From assembly GCA_020851375.1 (NCBI GenBank), contig JADZCV010000005.1:1-64000 (forward strand): a DNA stretch of 64,000 nt, written 5' to 3'. Of this stretch, positions 17,675 through 25,746 are shown piece by piece. The notes under the pieces were generated by a model. The model ran no database searches. It was not told the origin of the DNA and worked only from the letters and a program-made list of their open reading frames with translations. The stretch is from Nitrospirota bacterium (GTDB taxonomy: Bacteria; Nitrospirota; 9FT-COMBO-42-15; HDB-SIOI813). The first letter of the stretch is position 1; the number at the start of each line of letters is the position of its first letter. The position numbers and the translations under genes are program-made.

Positions 17675-18376
17675 ATGAATAAAGAACAGATGGTGCAGAG
17701 GATGTTTTCCTCTGCTGCGAAAAAGTATGATATCAATAACACGGTCCTTAGTTTAGGTCAGCATCATTACTGGAAACGTTTTACCATTGACCAGGCAGGT
17801 GTTAAAAATGGGGATTGTGTGCTGGATGTCTGTTCAGGCACTGCAGACATGGCCATTTTGCTTGCGAAGAAGGTAGGTCCGTCAGGCAGTGTCGTAGCCG
17901 CAGACCTTAATCCTGAAATGCTGAGGATAGGACAGAGAAAGGTTCAGGAAGAGGGCTTGAATGGCGTCATCAGTTGTGTTATCGGGAATGCGGAAGCGCT
18001 TCAATTCCGGGATGACAGGTTTGATGCAGTAACAGTTGGATTCGGCGTAAGAAATGTGACAAACATCGAGAATGCATTTTCCGAGATGCTGAGGGTTACA
18101 AAACCAGGTGGCCGGGTTGTCTGCCTCGAATTTACACAACCGGCCAGTCCGTTTTTCAGATATATTTATGATTTCTATTCATTTACCCTTCTTCCGGCTA
18201 TTGGTACTTTAATATCAAAAGATCAGACAGGCATATACCAGTATCTTCCTGATTCAATACGAAAATTCCCGCCGGCAGAAGACCTGCGCAGGCGGATGTT
18301 AAAAGTTGGATTTTCGAATGTGTTTTATCATACCTTGTCAGGCGGTATCGTTGCAGTGCATGTAGGTATAAAATAA
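17675..18376 (+). CDS. menG: Demethylmenaquinone methyltransferase / UbiE family
   Basis: 233 aa from ATG 17675, chosen because GGGGGAG lies just upstream and the promoter's -10 is too close to ATG 17654. It is a SAM-dependent C-methyltransferase: VLDVCSGTADMAILLAKKVG (SAM motif I), AADLNPEM, AVTVGFGVRNVTNIENAF and KPGGRVVCLEFTQP are all UbiE/MenG signatures. It catalyses the last step of menaquinone (or a step of ubiquinone) synthesis. A radical SAM gene follows after 12 nt in the same operon. Confidence 0.93.
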   Translation: MNKEQMVQRMFSSAAKKYDINNTVLSLGQHHYWKRFTIDQAGVKNGDCVLDVCSGTADMAILLAKKVGPSGSVVAADLNPEMLRIGQRKVQEEGLNGVISCVIGNAEALQFRDDRFDAVTVGFGVRNVTNIENAFSEMLRVTKPGGRVVCLEFTQPASPFFRYIYDFYSFTLLPAIGTLISKDQTGIYQYLPDSIRKFPPAEDLRRRMLKVGFSNVFYHTLSGGIVAVHVGIK

Positions 18377-18388
18377 GCCAAAAGGAAA

Positions 18389-19867
18389 ATGAGTAAAAAC
18401 TCTGTGTTATACATCTGGCTTCCCTGCAGGAAGGTGTTTCCGGCAGGGCCTGCCTCACTTGCGGCCTATGTCCATCAGAAACGCCCAAATGTACGGCAAC
18501 GGCTGTTAGACCTTTCCCTGATCAAGAAGAACGAACGCCTCGGGGCGATAAGTGATACGGTTGAGGAGTTTAAACCCGATATTATAGCCTTTTCATGGCG
18601 TGATATCCAGATTTACGCCCCGCACGGTCAGGATGATTCACTTGAACTTGCCTTTAATTTTTACTACTCCCCAAACATCTTTAAGAAACTGCTCGCAGGT
18701 ATCAGGGGTATCAGTATGGTGTTTACATATGAAAATCATCTGAAAGAGAAATTAAAGCTGATTAATAAGACCATCAAAAAATTTCCGGGCAAGACCTGTG
18801 TTGTTGGCGGAGGCGCCTTTAGCGTATTCCATAAAGAGATAATTAAGAGCCTGCCTGAGGGAGTAATTGGGGTAATTGGAGAGGGGGAAGATGTCCTTGT
18901 CTCACTTATTGACGAAACTGACGTTACAGGCTGCAGAGTTTCGTATAAAAAGTGCGGAGAGGTTTTTACGGGTAGAGGGCAGCGGCCAGTCCCGGTATCA
19001 GATCTTACTGTTGACTACCAATATATTGAATCCATATTCCCGCAGGCCCCATCTTATTTTGGAGAAACCATAGGCATACAGACAAAACGGGGGTGTCCGT
19101 TTCATTGTGAGTTTTGTCTTTACTCATTTATTGAAGGACATGAAGTCCGGTACAGGGACCCGGCGAGGATAATAGATGAGATGAACTATTTATATTCCAG
19201 GTGGAAGGTCCGTAAGATATGGTTTGCCGATGCCCAGTTTATCCCCGGCAGCCACTCCCTACCCCATTGCGCTGCATTACTTGAAGGGATAATAAGGAGT
19301 AATCTAAGGATTGAGTGGAGTGGTTATATCCGTACGAGCCTTATAACGCCGGACCTTGCAGAACTTATGGTCTCATCCGGTGTCGGGGACCTTGAGGTTT
19401 CTGTCACATCCGGTTCTCAGGCCGTTCTGAATGAGATGAGCATGGGATTCAGGCTTGACAATCTCTATGAAGGCTGCAGGTATCTGAAAAAAGCCGGATA
19501 TCGCGGCAGGATAATACTCAATTACTCTATAAATGCCCCGGGAGAGACAGAAGAGACACTCCTTGAATCAATCAATTCTTATAAAGCCATTGCAAAGATC
19601 ATGGGAAGTGAGCAGGTACAGTGTGTTATATTCTTCCTTGGTGTCCAGCCCCATACAGGACTTGAAAGCAGGTTGATTGAAAACGGGTATCTTGGCAGCA
19701 ATTACGACCCTATTTCACTGAATCCATTTTCTATAAGGAAACTGTTGTATAACCCGCCTCCCCTGGACAGGGTTATAGCACGGTCATGCCTTGATGCCTG
19801 GAAAGATGGCGCTGATAGCGGAGAGAAGATACTGTACAACCTTGAAAAGAGGCTTGGCAGGAAATAA
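18389..19867 (+). CDS. B12-binding-type radical SAM protein of unknown function
   Basis: 492 aa. The N-terminal about 190 residues look like a cobalamin-binding-type Rossmann domain (PAGPASLAAYVHQKRPNV, VVGGGAFSVF, GVIGEGEDVL). The radical SAM core has the cluster motif RGCPFHCEFCLYS (CxxxCxxC) at about 235, then VRKIWFADAQFI and later GLRLD-like barrel strands. AGGAAA lies before the ATG and the gene is 12 nt after menG, so a role in quinone or lipid modification is possible, but this is inference from position only. I do not recognise a characterised subfamily. Confidence 0.85.
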   Translation: MSKNSVLYIWLPCRKVFPAGPASLAAYVHQKRPNVRQRLLDLSLIKKNERLGAISDTVEEFKPDIIAFSWRDIQIYAPHGQDDSLELAFNFYYSPNIFKKLLAGIRGISMVFTYENHLKEKLKLINKTIKKFPGKTCVVGGGAFSVFHKEIIKSLPEGVIGVIGEGEDVLVSLIDETDVTGCRVSYKKCGEVFTGRGQRPVPVSDLTVDYQYIESIFPQAPSYFGETIGIQTKRGCPFHCEFCLYSFIEGHEVRYRDPARIIDEMNYLYSRWKVRKIWFADAQFIPGSHSLPHCAALLEGIIRSNLRIEWSGYIRTSLITPDLAELMVSSGVGDLEVSVTSGSQAVLNEMSMGFRLDNLYEGCRYLKKAGYRGRIILNYSINAPGETEETLLESINSYKAIAKIMGSEQVQCVIFFLGVQPHTGLESRLIENGYLGSNYDPISLNPFSIRKLLYNPPPLDRVIARSCLDAWKDGADSGEKILYNLEKRLGRK

Positions 19868-19882
19868 ATCTGTCCCCTTTTT
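19868..19882. repeat. GGGACAG-family repeat half
   Basis: ATCTGTCCCCTTTTT follows the stop of the radical SAM gene; it matches the ends of the GGGACAG palindromes seen at 24854 and 44983. Confidence 0.45.
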
Positions 19883-19954
19883 CTTTTTCGTGCTTTATGT
19901 TAGATTATTAATATCGCAGTAAATGACGCTGATTAATGGTATATGGAGGCTTGA

Positions 19955-20311
19955 ATGAAAAAGACTATTCTGGTTGTGGATGATGAGGAACATATAAGGC
20001 TTCTCTACAAAGAAGAATTTGAGGAGGAAGGTTATATCGTTGTATTGGCCGGCAGCGGCGAAGATGCCCTGACGAAGGTAGGGGAGGGGACCCCTGACCT
20101 CATAACCCTTGACATAAAAATGCCGGGGATGGATGGAATTACACTTGCAAGGAAGATCAAGGATATGAGAAAAGATGTGCCTATTATCTTTATAAGCGCA
20201 TACGAAGACTACAAACATGATTTTGGAACGTGGGCGTCGGATGCCTACTTCGTAAAATCAGCAAACCTGTCGGAACTTAAGTCTCTGATTTCAACAATCC
20301 TGAAGAGCTAA
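19955..20311 (+). CDS. Single-domain response regulator (CheY-like)
   Basis: 118 aa, receiver domain only. Acidic pocket DDEEH (about 8-12), phosphoacceptor Asp at about 53 in [11 protein letters not shown], conserved Ser in FISAYED and Lys in YFVKS. There is no output domain and no kinase nearby; it could act by protein binding. An ATG preceded by TGGAGGC is the start. Its end overlaps the end of the convergent pdaD by 4 nt. Confidence 0.93.
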   Translation: MKKTILVVDDEEHIRLLYKEEFEEEGYIVVLAGSGEDALTKVGEGTPDLITLDIKMPGMDGITLARKIKDMRKDVPIIFISAYEDYKHDFGTWASDAYFVKSANLSELKSLISTILKS

Positions 20312-20910
20312 AAAAGAAACACTGCAGCGGCCACTACCGTTGTATAGCCATTTTTTACAATTGCAGACTGCGTAATGTTCGTGGTCTTGACTATCCGGTC
20401 ACTGATCCTGTAGACCTCTTTTTTCTGGTCCCAGCTTTTATCCTCGTCAAATTCTATTCCAAGGGTGGATGCAAGCATGGCTGCTGCAAGGTCTTCTGCA
20501 TAATCACCGGCTACCTTGTCAGACTGTCCATAAGCGTGATGCTCGCTGAGGTATCCGTAGGCATTTTTGTCAGTAGGTATGGCGCAGCCTACGGATGATG
20601 CGATAAGCCGGTGCGGTTCGTTGCTTGCACAGCGGCTCATTACAACAAAGGTAATGGCGCCGGCAAGGAGTTCTTTTATGCCTTCGTTTATGGAAACTAT
20701 CTTGCATTGAGGAGGGAGTATGCTCGAAACCTGGACAAGGTTGCACTTTTCAATCTTTGCATCACGCAGGGCAAGCTCGAATGACCGAAGCTCTTCCTTG
20801 TGAGTACCCACGCCTTTTGTGAAGAAGACCTTCTTCGGCACGAACAACTTATTCCGCTCTTCCTCACCAAGTGAACTTTTTGAAGCGACACCCTTTGATT
20901 TAGCGCTCAT
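20308..20910 (-). CDS. pdaD: Pyruvoyl-dependent arginine decarboxylase
   Basis: 200 aa proenzyme. It should self-cleave between the two serines of [10 protein letters not shown] (Ser62/Ser63), giving a pyruvoyl group on the new alpha chain, and convert arginine to agmatine. Further family features are [23 protein letters not shown] and EHHAYGQ. It lies 57 nt downstream of a deoxyhypusine-synthase-like gene on the same strand, which suggests a common polyamine pathway. The N-terminal Ser/Lys-rich 20 residues are variable in the family. Confidence 0.93.
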   Translation of the reverse strand: MSAKSKGVASKSSLGEEERNKLFVPKKVFFTKGVGTHKEELRSFELALRDAKIEKCNLVQVSSILPPQCKIVSINEGIKELLAGAITFVVMSRCASNEPHRLIASSVGCAIPTDKNAYGYLSEHHAYGQSDKVAGDYAEDLAAAMLASTLGIEFDEDKSWDQKKEVYRISDRIVKTTNITQSAIVKNGYTTVVAAAVFLF

Positions 20911-20967
20911 GGATTGTTATCCTTTCTTTTCTGCGTAAATTCGGGGTGAAAACTATCACAATGGCTG

Positions 20968-22020
20968 TTAGTTGTCAAGAATTCTTTTGAGGTCTTCTAT
21001 CCTGTTTTTTTTGAGGGTCATAAAGAGGTCAGGGCTTTTCCTCTTCCTGATGGTATCTTTGTATTTCTGGGCTACTGCAGTGGTTATAAGTGGAAGGGCT
21101 ATAGTTGAATCGCAGTGAACAGTGACCATCTTTGCATCCTGTTTGATCTTGCCCCATGACTTGGCCTCTTCAAAAGTACAGCCGCTCAGTCCGCCCCAGT
21201 GGGGTGCATCTGCTGTTACCTGAATAGCATACTCATGGCCCACAACTTTATCGCTCCAGAGATGAGCCGTTACTTCCATCTGCTGAATAAAGTTCTTTGG
21301 CGTCCCTCCGCCGAGGTAAATGACCCCGGTCTCTTTGGCCTTGAGTGACAATAAAGCGGTTTCCTGAACGTCCGCTATAACATCGAAAAGCACCTTTTTC
21401 CCCTTTGTCCGTGCGGCTAACCCAATACCGATAGAAGAGTCTCCAATGGCAGGGCAATAAATGGGGACTCCTGCCTTATAGGCAGAAGTTACAATGCCGT
21501 CTGTGTCAGTCTGTTTCGCCAGATGCTGTCCCAGCAGGTAGAGAAATTCCCTGGTGGTATAAGGGCGGTTTAAATCCATGGTATCGGCAAAACGAGTTAT
21601 GTAGCTGTCAAGTCTGCGGAACTCAGGTTCAGATGCAAACACATCATACATCCTGTCAACACCCTCAGTTTGAAGCAGGACGTCATTGGTATTGGCGTCT
21701 CCCTGATAGTGGTGTCTTCCCAGGGTTTCATGGATATCGTGGAAGAGGTTTGCACCGGTGGATACGAGACAATCTATAAGGCGGTTCTTTATCAGATATG
21801 AGACGATGTTTCTCATGCCTGCCGGCACCATTGCCCCGGCCAGTCCGAAGAATATGGTGACATTGCCTTTGAGCATTGAGCCCCATACGTCTGCTGCCAC
21901 AGCAAGATTTTTACCCTGAAAGGCAGTTTGAGACATTGCTGTCAATGCATCTGCTACTGTGCTTTTTTCGTTTACTTCAAATGGTCTGGTTGGATGTTTA
22001 AGAAATTTTGAATGTTTCAT
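20968..22020 (-). CDS. Deoxyhypusine synthase-like protein (polyamine enzyme)
   Basis: 350 aa, full length for the DHS fold. Family features include GLAGAMVPAGMRN, STGANLFHDIHE, YCPAIGDSSIGIGL, a GGGTPKNF loop and the active-site Lys291 in AKSWGKIK, equivalent to the catalytic Lys of eukaryotic DHS (SWGK). Bacteria lack eIF5A, so hypusine formation is not expected; bacterial homologues have been tied to homospermidine or spermidine formation using NAD. Its ATG overlaps the BFN gene stop (ATGA), and pdaD follows, so an agmatine/polyamine role is inferred. The exact substrate is open. Confidence 0.88.
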   Translation of the reverse strand: MKHSKFLKHPTRPFEVNEKSTVADALTAMSQTAFQGKNLAVAADVWGSMLKGNVTIFFGLAGAMVPAGMRNIVSYLIKNRLIDCLVSTGANLFHDIHETLGRHHYQGDANTNDVLLQTEGVDRMYDVFASEPEFRRLDSYITRFADTMDLNRPYTTREFLYLLGQHLAKQTDTDGIVTSAYKAGVPIYCPAIGDSSIGIGLAARTKGKKVLFDVIADVQETALLSLKAKETGVIYLGGGTPKNFIQQMEVTAHLWSDKVVGHEYAIQVTADAPHWGGLSGCTFEEAKSWGKIKQDAKMVTVHCDSTIALPLITTAVAQKYKDTIRKRKSPDLFMTLKKNRIEDLKRILDN

Positions 22021-22469
22021 GTCATGTATTTCCCGAAGTCCTCCGGTTTAAGGTTCTTTAACCACTGGTCTAAATTTTCAGAGTTTCTTTTCTCAAGAAC
22101 ATCTTCAGATACAAAAATCGGCGCGCTGGATCTGAGGGCAAGCGCTATTGCATCACTCGGTCTTGAATCAATCACCACCTCTGAGCCCTGAGATGAGAGG
22201 TGTATCTTTGCATAATATGTATTATCCTTGAGATTGTTTATCACGATACTGATAATCTTGATATCAAGAGTGTCGAGGATGCTTTTAGTAAGATCATGCG
22301 TCATAGGCCGTGGAGGAGTAATCCCTTCAAGCATGAAGCATATTGAATTAGCCTCGAATTTGCCTATCCATATAGGCAGGACCTCTTTGTTTTCTTCATC
22401 ATTCAGGATTACGATGTACATGTTTGTGTGCGGGTCAAAGACCAGCCCACGTACTTTCATGAGATACAC
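22017..22469 (-). CDS. Bifunctional nuclease (BFN/DUF151) family protein
   Basis: 150 aa starting at GTG 22469. AGGAGG lies 7 nt ahead of this GTG and too far from the ATG at 22460, which decides the start. The DUF151 core is clear: GLVFDPHTNMYIVILND, LPIWIGKFEANSI, SRPSDAIALALRS and PIFVSEDVL. Plant and bacterial relatives have RNase/DNase activity; physiological role here is unknown. It overlaps the DHS-like gene by 4 nt and heads that operon. Confidence 0.9.
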   Translation of the reverse strand: MYLMKVRGLVFDPHTNMYIVILNDEENKEVLPIWIGKFEANSICFMLEGITPPRPMTHDLTKSILDTLDIKIISIVINNLKDNTYYAKIHLSSQGSEVVIDSRPSDAIALALRSSAPIFVSEDVLEKRNSENLDQWLKNLKPEDFGKYMT

Positions 22470-22588
22470 GTGATGTCCTCCTGCTGCAATCTGAGACGAT
22501 AAAACTATAACATATCGAATTTTTCTACGCAATATATTTCAGAATGTATCTGATGATATTTCAGACGTTAAGCATGGGATTGCTGAGT

Positions 22589-23140
22589 TTACCCTATAAA
22601 GAATGGACAGTTAATTTTGGCGCTGTAAAGCCCCTTTGGGGTTTTGGAATCTTCATCTTTTCCTTCTGCAGGGAGGTAATATGCAGCTATCTTGAAATGG
22701 AATCCGTTGATGGTGCCTGATATGGTTTGATCAGGATTGGATGTCCATGGCATGGAACGCTTATATTCATTGACGGCAAGGACTATCTGGAGTTCATTCG
22801 GGTACATGTCAATAACATCTTCTTCGCTCAGTACTACGTCTGCCCGTACATCCCTGTACATAGTATGAGAGTGGAAGTCGCCGAGCATGTCCAGTTTGGG
22901 AAAGTGATGGACGACCTCCTGAATGATCTTCCACTTATCACCCCTCAGCTCAATCCACTTGTGTCCTCTTCTTGCGCTTTGATAAGGTATCGCATGCTCT
23001 ACAATATATTTTTGAGGGGTCTTGTAACCAAGCAGCAGGCCGAAGCACTCTTTCTTATAGACTTCAACAGAGGACAGTATTAGGCCTACAAAGACATTCT
23101 CGCTAAGGAATACTTCTGTATTTCCCTTTTTAACACTCAT
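22589..23140 (-). CDS. JAMM/MPN-domain metalloprotease-like protein
   Basis: 183 aa. Zinc-ligand pattern of the JAB1/MPN/Mov34 fold: Glu31 (KKECFGLLLG), His90 and His92 (DFHSHT), Ser105 and Asp108 (LSEED). The spacing between the second His and the Ser is about four residues longer than the common H-S-H-P-x7-S-x2-D pattern and the Pro is replaced by Thr, so activity is likely but not certain. It lies 14 nt downstream of the bS22 gene. Targets such as ubiquitin-like or sulfur-carrier proteins are not encoded nearby. Confidence 0.8.
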   Translation of the reverse strand: MSVKKGNTEVFLSENVFVGLILSSVEVYKKECFGLLLGYKTPQKYIVEHAIPYQSARRGHKWIELRGDKWKIIQEVVHHFPKLDMLGDFHSHTMYRDVRADVVLSEEDVIDMYPNELQIVLAVNEYKRSMPWTSNPDQTISGTINGFHFKIAAYYLPAEGKDEDSKTPKGLYSAKINCPFFIG

Positions 23141-23154
23141 CCTGATGCCGCCGC

Positions 23155-23253
23155 CTACTTTCTCTTTCTTCTTTCTATCCTGGTCTTTTTAAGCAATTTC
23201 TTATGCTTGTGTTTTCTCATCTTCTTTTTACGCTTCTTGACTACACTACCCAA
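23155..23253 (-). CDS. bS22-type ribosomal protein (AURKAIP1/COX24 domain)
   Basis: 32 aa, too short for routine gene calling. Start is TTG 23253 with a strong GGAGGTGA 5-9 nt upstream; the product begins MGSVVKKRKKKMRKHKH and ends RIERRKRK. It is almost entirely Lys/Arg/His and matches the pattern of the small ribosomal protein bS22 known from mycobacterial ribosomes (MGSV-I-KKRRKRM...KKHRK) and of the COX24/AURKAIP1 domain. It probably sits in the small subunit near the decoding centre. The JAMM gene follows after 14 nt. Confidence 0.85.
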   Translation of the reverse strand: MGSVVKKRKKKMRKHKHKKLLKKTRIERRKRK

Positions 23254-23333
23254 ATTTTCACCTCCCCCTTTTTTTTATTGAAGAAATCATTATACATAAT
23301 GGCCAGAAAGTTTCAATGATTTTTTATGTCGTG

Positions 23334-23339
23334 TATAAT
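23334..23339 (+). promoter_or_regulatory. -10 element ahead of the CDP-alcohol transferase gene
   Basis: Perfect TATAAT with a weak TTTCAA at 23311-23316 (17-bp spacer). Transcription would start a few nt before ATG 23353, and there is no Shine-Dalgarno sequence. Confidence 0.4.
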
Positions 23340-23352
23340 ATCCTGTATTATT

Positions 23353-23979
23353 ATGGCAAACATAATAACCATAGTGCGTGTAATACTACTATTTGTTGGG
23401 ATAGGTTTCATATATAGCCACAAGATATATGGCGAAGCCCTGGCCTTTTTGATAGTGATATTTGTCATTGTCATGGATTGGGTAGACGGCGCCATTGCAA
23501 GAAAAAGAGGGACTGCAACACATCTTGGGGCTGTGCTGGACATCATGGGTGACAGGATAGTTGAAAGTAGTCTCTGGATCGTCTTTGCGCATTTGAGATT
23601 GATCCCTGTGTGGGTTCCAATAGTCGTGATCGTGCGCGGCATCGTAACTGACAGCCTAAGATCCTTAGCCCTCGCCCATGGTAAAACCCCTTTTGGAGAG
23701 AAAACCATGATATGTACTGCCGTTGGGAGGTTCATTGTATCATCGAGGTTTAGCCGAGCCCTATATGGTACTGCAAAAGTAGTGACATTTTGCTACCTCA
23801 TACTCTATATAGCTTATTCTGAAGGCTTGAAGCAGTCCCCGCCCTTATTCAGTGCCGAGTGGCAGGCCATGTTTTATGGGGCCGGCATGGTGCTCGTTTA
23901 TTTAACGGTCTTTTTGTGTTTAGTCAGGGCAGTCCCTGTAATTACGGATGGATTTAAGTATGTAAGGGGAGCTAAATGA
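23353..23979 (+). CDS. CDP-alcohol phosphatidyltransferase family protein
   Basis: 208 aa from ATG 23353 (MANIITIVRVILL). The catalytic motif D-x2-D-G-x2-A-R-x8-G-x3-D-x3-D is complete in DWVDGAIARK...LGAVLDIMGD at about 46-71. Around five membrane segments. Such enzymes transfer a phospho-alcohol to CDP-diacylglycerol; PgsA (phosphatidylglycerophosphate) is the commonest. The next gene, overlapping by 4 nt, is a HAD-IB phosphatase, which fits a PGP synthase plus PGP phosphatase pair. An alternative in-frame ATG exists at 23326. Confidence 0.88.
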   Translation: MANIITIVRVILLFVGIGFIYSHKIYGEALAFLIVIFVIVMDWVDGAIARKRGTATHLGAVLDIMGDRIVESSLWIVFAHLRLIPVWVPIVVIVRGIVTDSLRSLALAHGKTPFGEKTMICTAVGRFIVSSRFSRALYGTAKVVTFCYLILYIAYSEGLKQSPPLFSAEWQAMFYGAGMVLVYLTVFLCLVRAVPVITDGFKYVRGAK

Positions 23980-24620
23980 TTACCGCCTTTTTTGACATTG
24001 ATCACACGATAGTGCGCGGTACTTCTATGGAGCGTATATTCATTAAGTACCTGTTCACCCATGGGGGCATTACGATAATGGATGTCCTGCGAACTGCTTC
24101 CTTCATATTCAGGAATATTAATGACAAATCCGGAATAGCAATCCGTTCAAAACGTCCTTATCTGAAGGGCAAGTCAGTAACACCAATGAAGTCCCTGGCC
24201 GGACAGTGCTTCAAAGAAAAGATCGTACCGCAAATCTCTGAAAAGGCGCTGGCCAGGATCAAAGAGCACCGGAATGCAGGACACAGCATTGTGTTATTGT
24301 CAGGCACGCTTGATATACTCGCTGATGAGTTATCACGGTTTGTCAGGGCGGACCACTTCATTGCATGTAAAACAATAAGGGAGAGTGAATATTTTACAGG
24401 CGATATTAAACCGCCGGTCCCCTATGCAGACCTGAAGCGCGATATTGCCGTCGGATATGCGAAGGAACACTCTCTTGACCTTAAGGAGTGCTTTGCCTAC
24501 GGTGACAGCATGGCTGATAGCGCCTTGTTCCGGAGTGTCGGCAATCCATCTGTTGTGAATCCGGGCAGGAGATTACGCGCAATTGCAAATAAGTGCGGAT
24601 GGAGTCAGACAAACTGGTAA
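23976..24620 (+). CDS. HAD-IB family phosphatase (PgpC/SerB-like)
   Basis: 214 aa. HAD motif I FFDIDHT (nucleophile Asp7, Asp9), motif II LLSGTLD, motif III/IV AYGDSMADSALF are all present. HAD-IB members include SerB and the phosphatidylglycerophosphate phosphatase PgpC. Overlap (ATGA) with a CDP-alcohol phosphatidyltransferase favours a lipid phosphate substrate, by inference. Serine phosphate cannot be excluded. Confidence 0.88.
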   Translation: MITAFFDIDHTIVRGTSMERIFIKYLFTHGGITIMDVLRTASFIFRNINDKSGIAIRSKRPYLKGKSVTPMKSLAGQCFKEKIVPQISEKALARIKEHRNAGHSIVLLSGTLDILADELSRFVRADHFIACKTIRESEYFTGDIKPPVPYADLKRDIAVGYAKEHSLDLKECFAYGDSMADSALFRSVGNPSVVNPGRRLRAIANKCGWSQTNW

Positions 24621-24624
24621 GCTG

Positions 24625-24653
24625 TTGACAACAAAACCGCACTCAATTAATAT
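24625..24653 (+). promoter_or_regulatory. Strong sigma70 promoter ahead of tRNA-Pro/tRNA-Arg
   Basis: TTGACA (24625-24630), 17-bp spacer, TAATAT (24648-24653). The predicted transcript starts about 110 nt before tRNA-Pro and would cover both tRNAs. Confidence 0.6.
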
Positions 24654-24769
24654 AAGGAACTATTCTTCTTTATAGCTTTAGTTGATGCTCAAAAATGTTC
24701 AGATGCAGGGAAGTGCACAAATGGACATTTTTCATCATCAACAACAGGGTGTTTTTGAACGTAAACTTT

Positions 24770-24846
<77 letters not shown>

Positions 24847-24853
24847 GATTTGA

Positions 24854-24911
24854 GATTAAATAGGGACAGCGACTATTTATTATAATAAATAGTCGCTGTC
24901 CCTATTTAATC
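24854..24911. repeat. Perfect 58-bp GGGACAG palindrome
   Basis: Two 29-bp arms are exact reverse complements with no loop (centre between 24882 and 24883); each arm carries GGGACAGCGACTATTTATTA. It sits 7 nt after tRNA-Pro and 3 nt before tRNA-Arg. A second copy is at 44983-45046. The AAAA-GGGGACAG style end resembles REP elements mobilised by RAYT (Y1-type) transposases; no such transposase is in the window. Confidence 0.8.
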
Positions 24912-24914
24912 AAT

Positions 24915-24991
24915 GCGGCTGTAGCTCAGCTGGATAGAGCAAGTGACTTCTAATCACTAGGTCGCAGGTTCGACTCCTGCCAGCCGCGCCA
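24915..24991 (+). tRNA. tRNA-Arg (anticodon TCT)
   Basis: 77-nt cloverleaf: acceptor GCGGCTG/CAGCCGC, anticodon loop CTTCTAA giving TCT, T loop GGTTCGACT, encoded CCA at 24989-24991. Confidence 0.95.
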
Positions 24992-25063
24992 TAAGATTCT
25001 CCCCATGGTTTACCGAATAATATCAGGAATGTTATTATACATATCTACAGGAGGTTTGTTATC

Positions 25064-25717
25064 ATGAATGATACGGCTGTCATCGGGAGTATTGCAGAAG
25101 ATGTAAAAAGGCGCTTTGAAGGCGAGGGTTCCGGCCATGACTGGTGGCATGTCTACCGTGTCTGGAAGATGGCTCAGCATATAGGGCGTGAAGAGGGGGC
25201 TGATATGTTTTTGGTGGAGCTTGCTGCCCTCCTGCACGACATAGCGGATCACAAGTTTCACAACGGCGATGATACAGTCGGGCCAAAGGTAGCCCGCGAT
25301 ATCCTGTCAGGGTATAAGCTGCCGGATGACGTTATTGATCATGTCTGCGACATTATCGCGACTATGTCGTACAAGGGGGCCGGTGTGGCGACTGAGATGC
25401 GCACGCTTGAGGGAAAGGTTGTGCAGGATGCAGACCGTCTTGACGCGATCGGGGCTGTCGGCATAGCGAGGTGCTTTGCGTATGGCGGGCATAAGAACCG
25501 TCCTATTCATGTGCCTGGGGAAGAGCCTGTGCTCCATCAGAGCAAGGACTCTTATTTTAAGAGTACAGGGCCGAGTATTAATCATTTTTATGAGAAATTG
25601 CTGCTATTAAAGGACAGGATGAATACAAAGATCGCCAGGAAGATGGCAGATGACCGCCACAGGTACATGGAGGAATATCTTGACAGGTTCTACAAGGAGT
25701 GGGAAGGCGACCTGTAG
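25064..25717 (+). CDS. HD-domain phosphohydrolase (YedJ-like)
   Basis: 217 aa. HD motif residues are visible: His in GHDWWHVYRV, HD in ALLHDIADHKF, and Asp in QDADRLDAIGAVGIARCFAYG, a combination typical of the YedJ/YpgQ group of metal-dependent nucleotide or phosphate hydrolases. AGGAGG lies 8 nt upstream of the ATG. Substrate is unknown. A GGGGACAG repeat half follows the stop. Confidence 0.88.
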   Translation: MNDTAVIGSIAEDVKRRFEGEGSGHDWWHVYRVWKMAQHIGREEGADMFLVELAALLHDIADHKFHNGDDTVGPKVARDILSGYKLPDDVIDHVCDIIATMSYKGAGVATEMRTLEGKVVQDADRLDAIGAVGIARCFAYGGHKNRPIHVPGEEPVLHQSKDSYFKSTGPSINHFYEKLLLLKDRMNTKIARKMADDRHRYMEEYLDRFYKEWEGDL

Positions 25718-25718
25718 A

Positions 25719-25736
25719 GAAAAAAGGGGACAGATA
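25719..25736. repeat. GGGGACAG-family repeat half
   Basis: AAAAAAGGGGACAGATA between the HD gene and recQ, matching the ends of the palindromes at 24854 and 44983. Confidence 0.45.
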
Positions 25737-25746
25737 TATTTTCTTT

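Noticed and set aside
20968-22020. DHS-like gene as evidence of hypusine modification
   Set aside because: Bacteria have no eIF5A substrate; a polyamine role is more likely.
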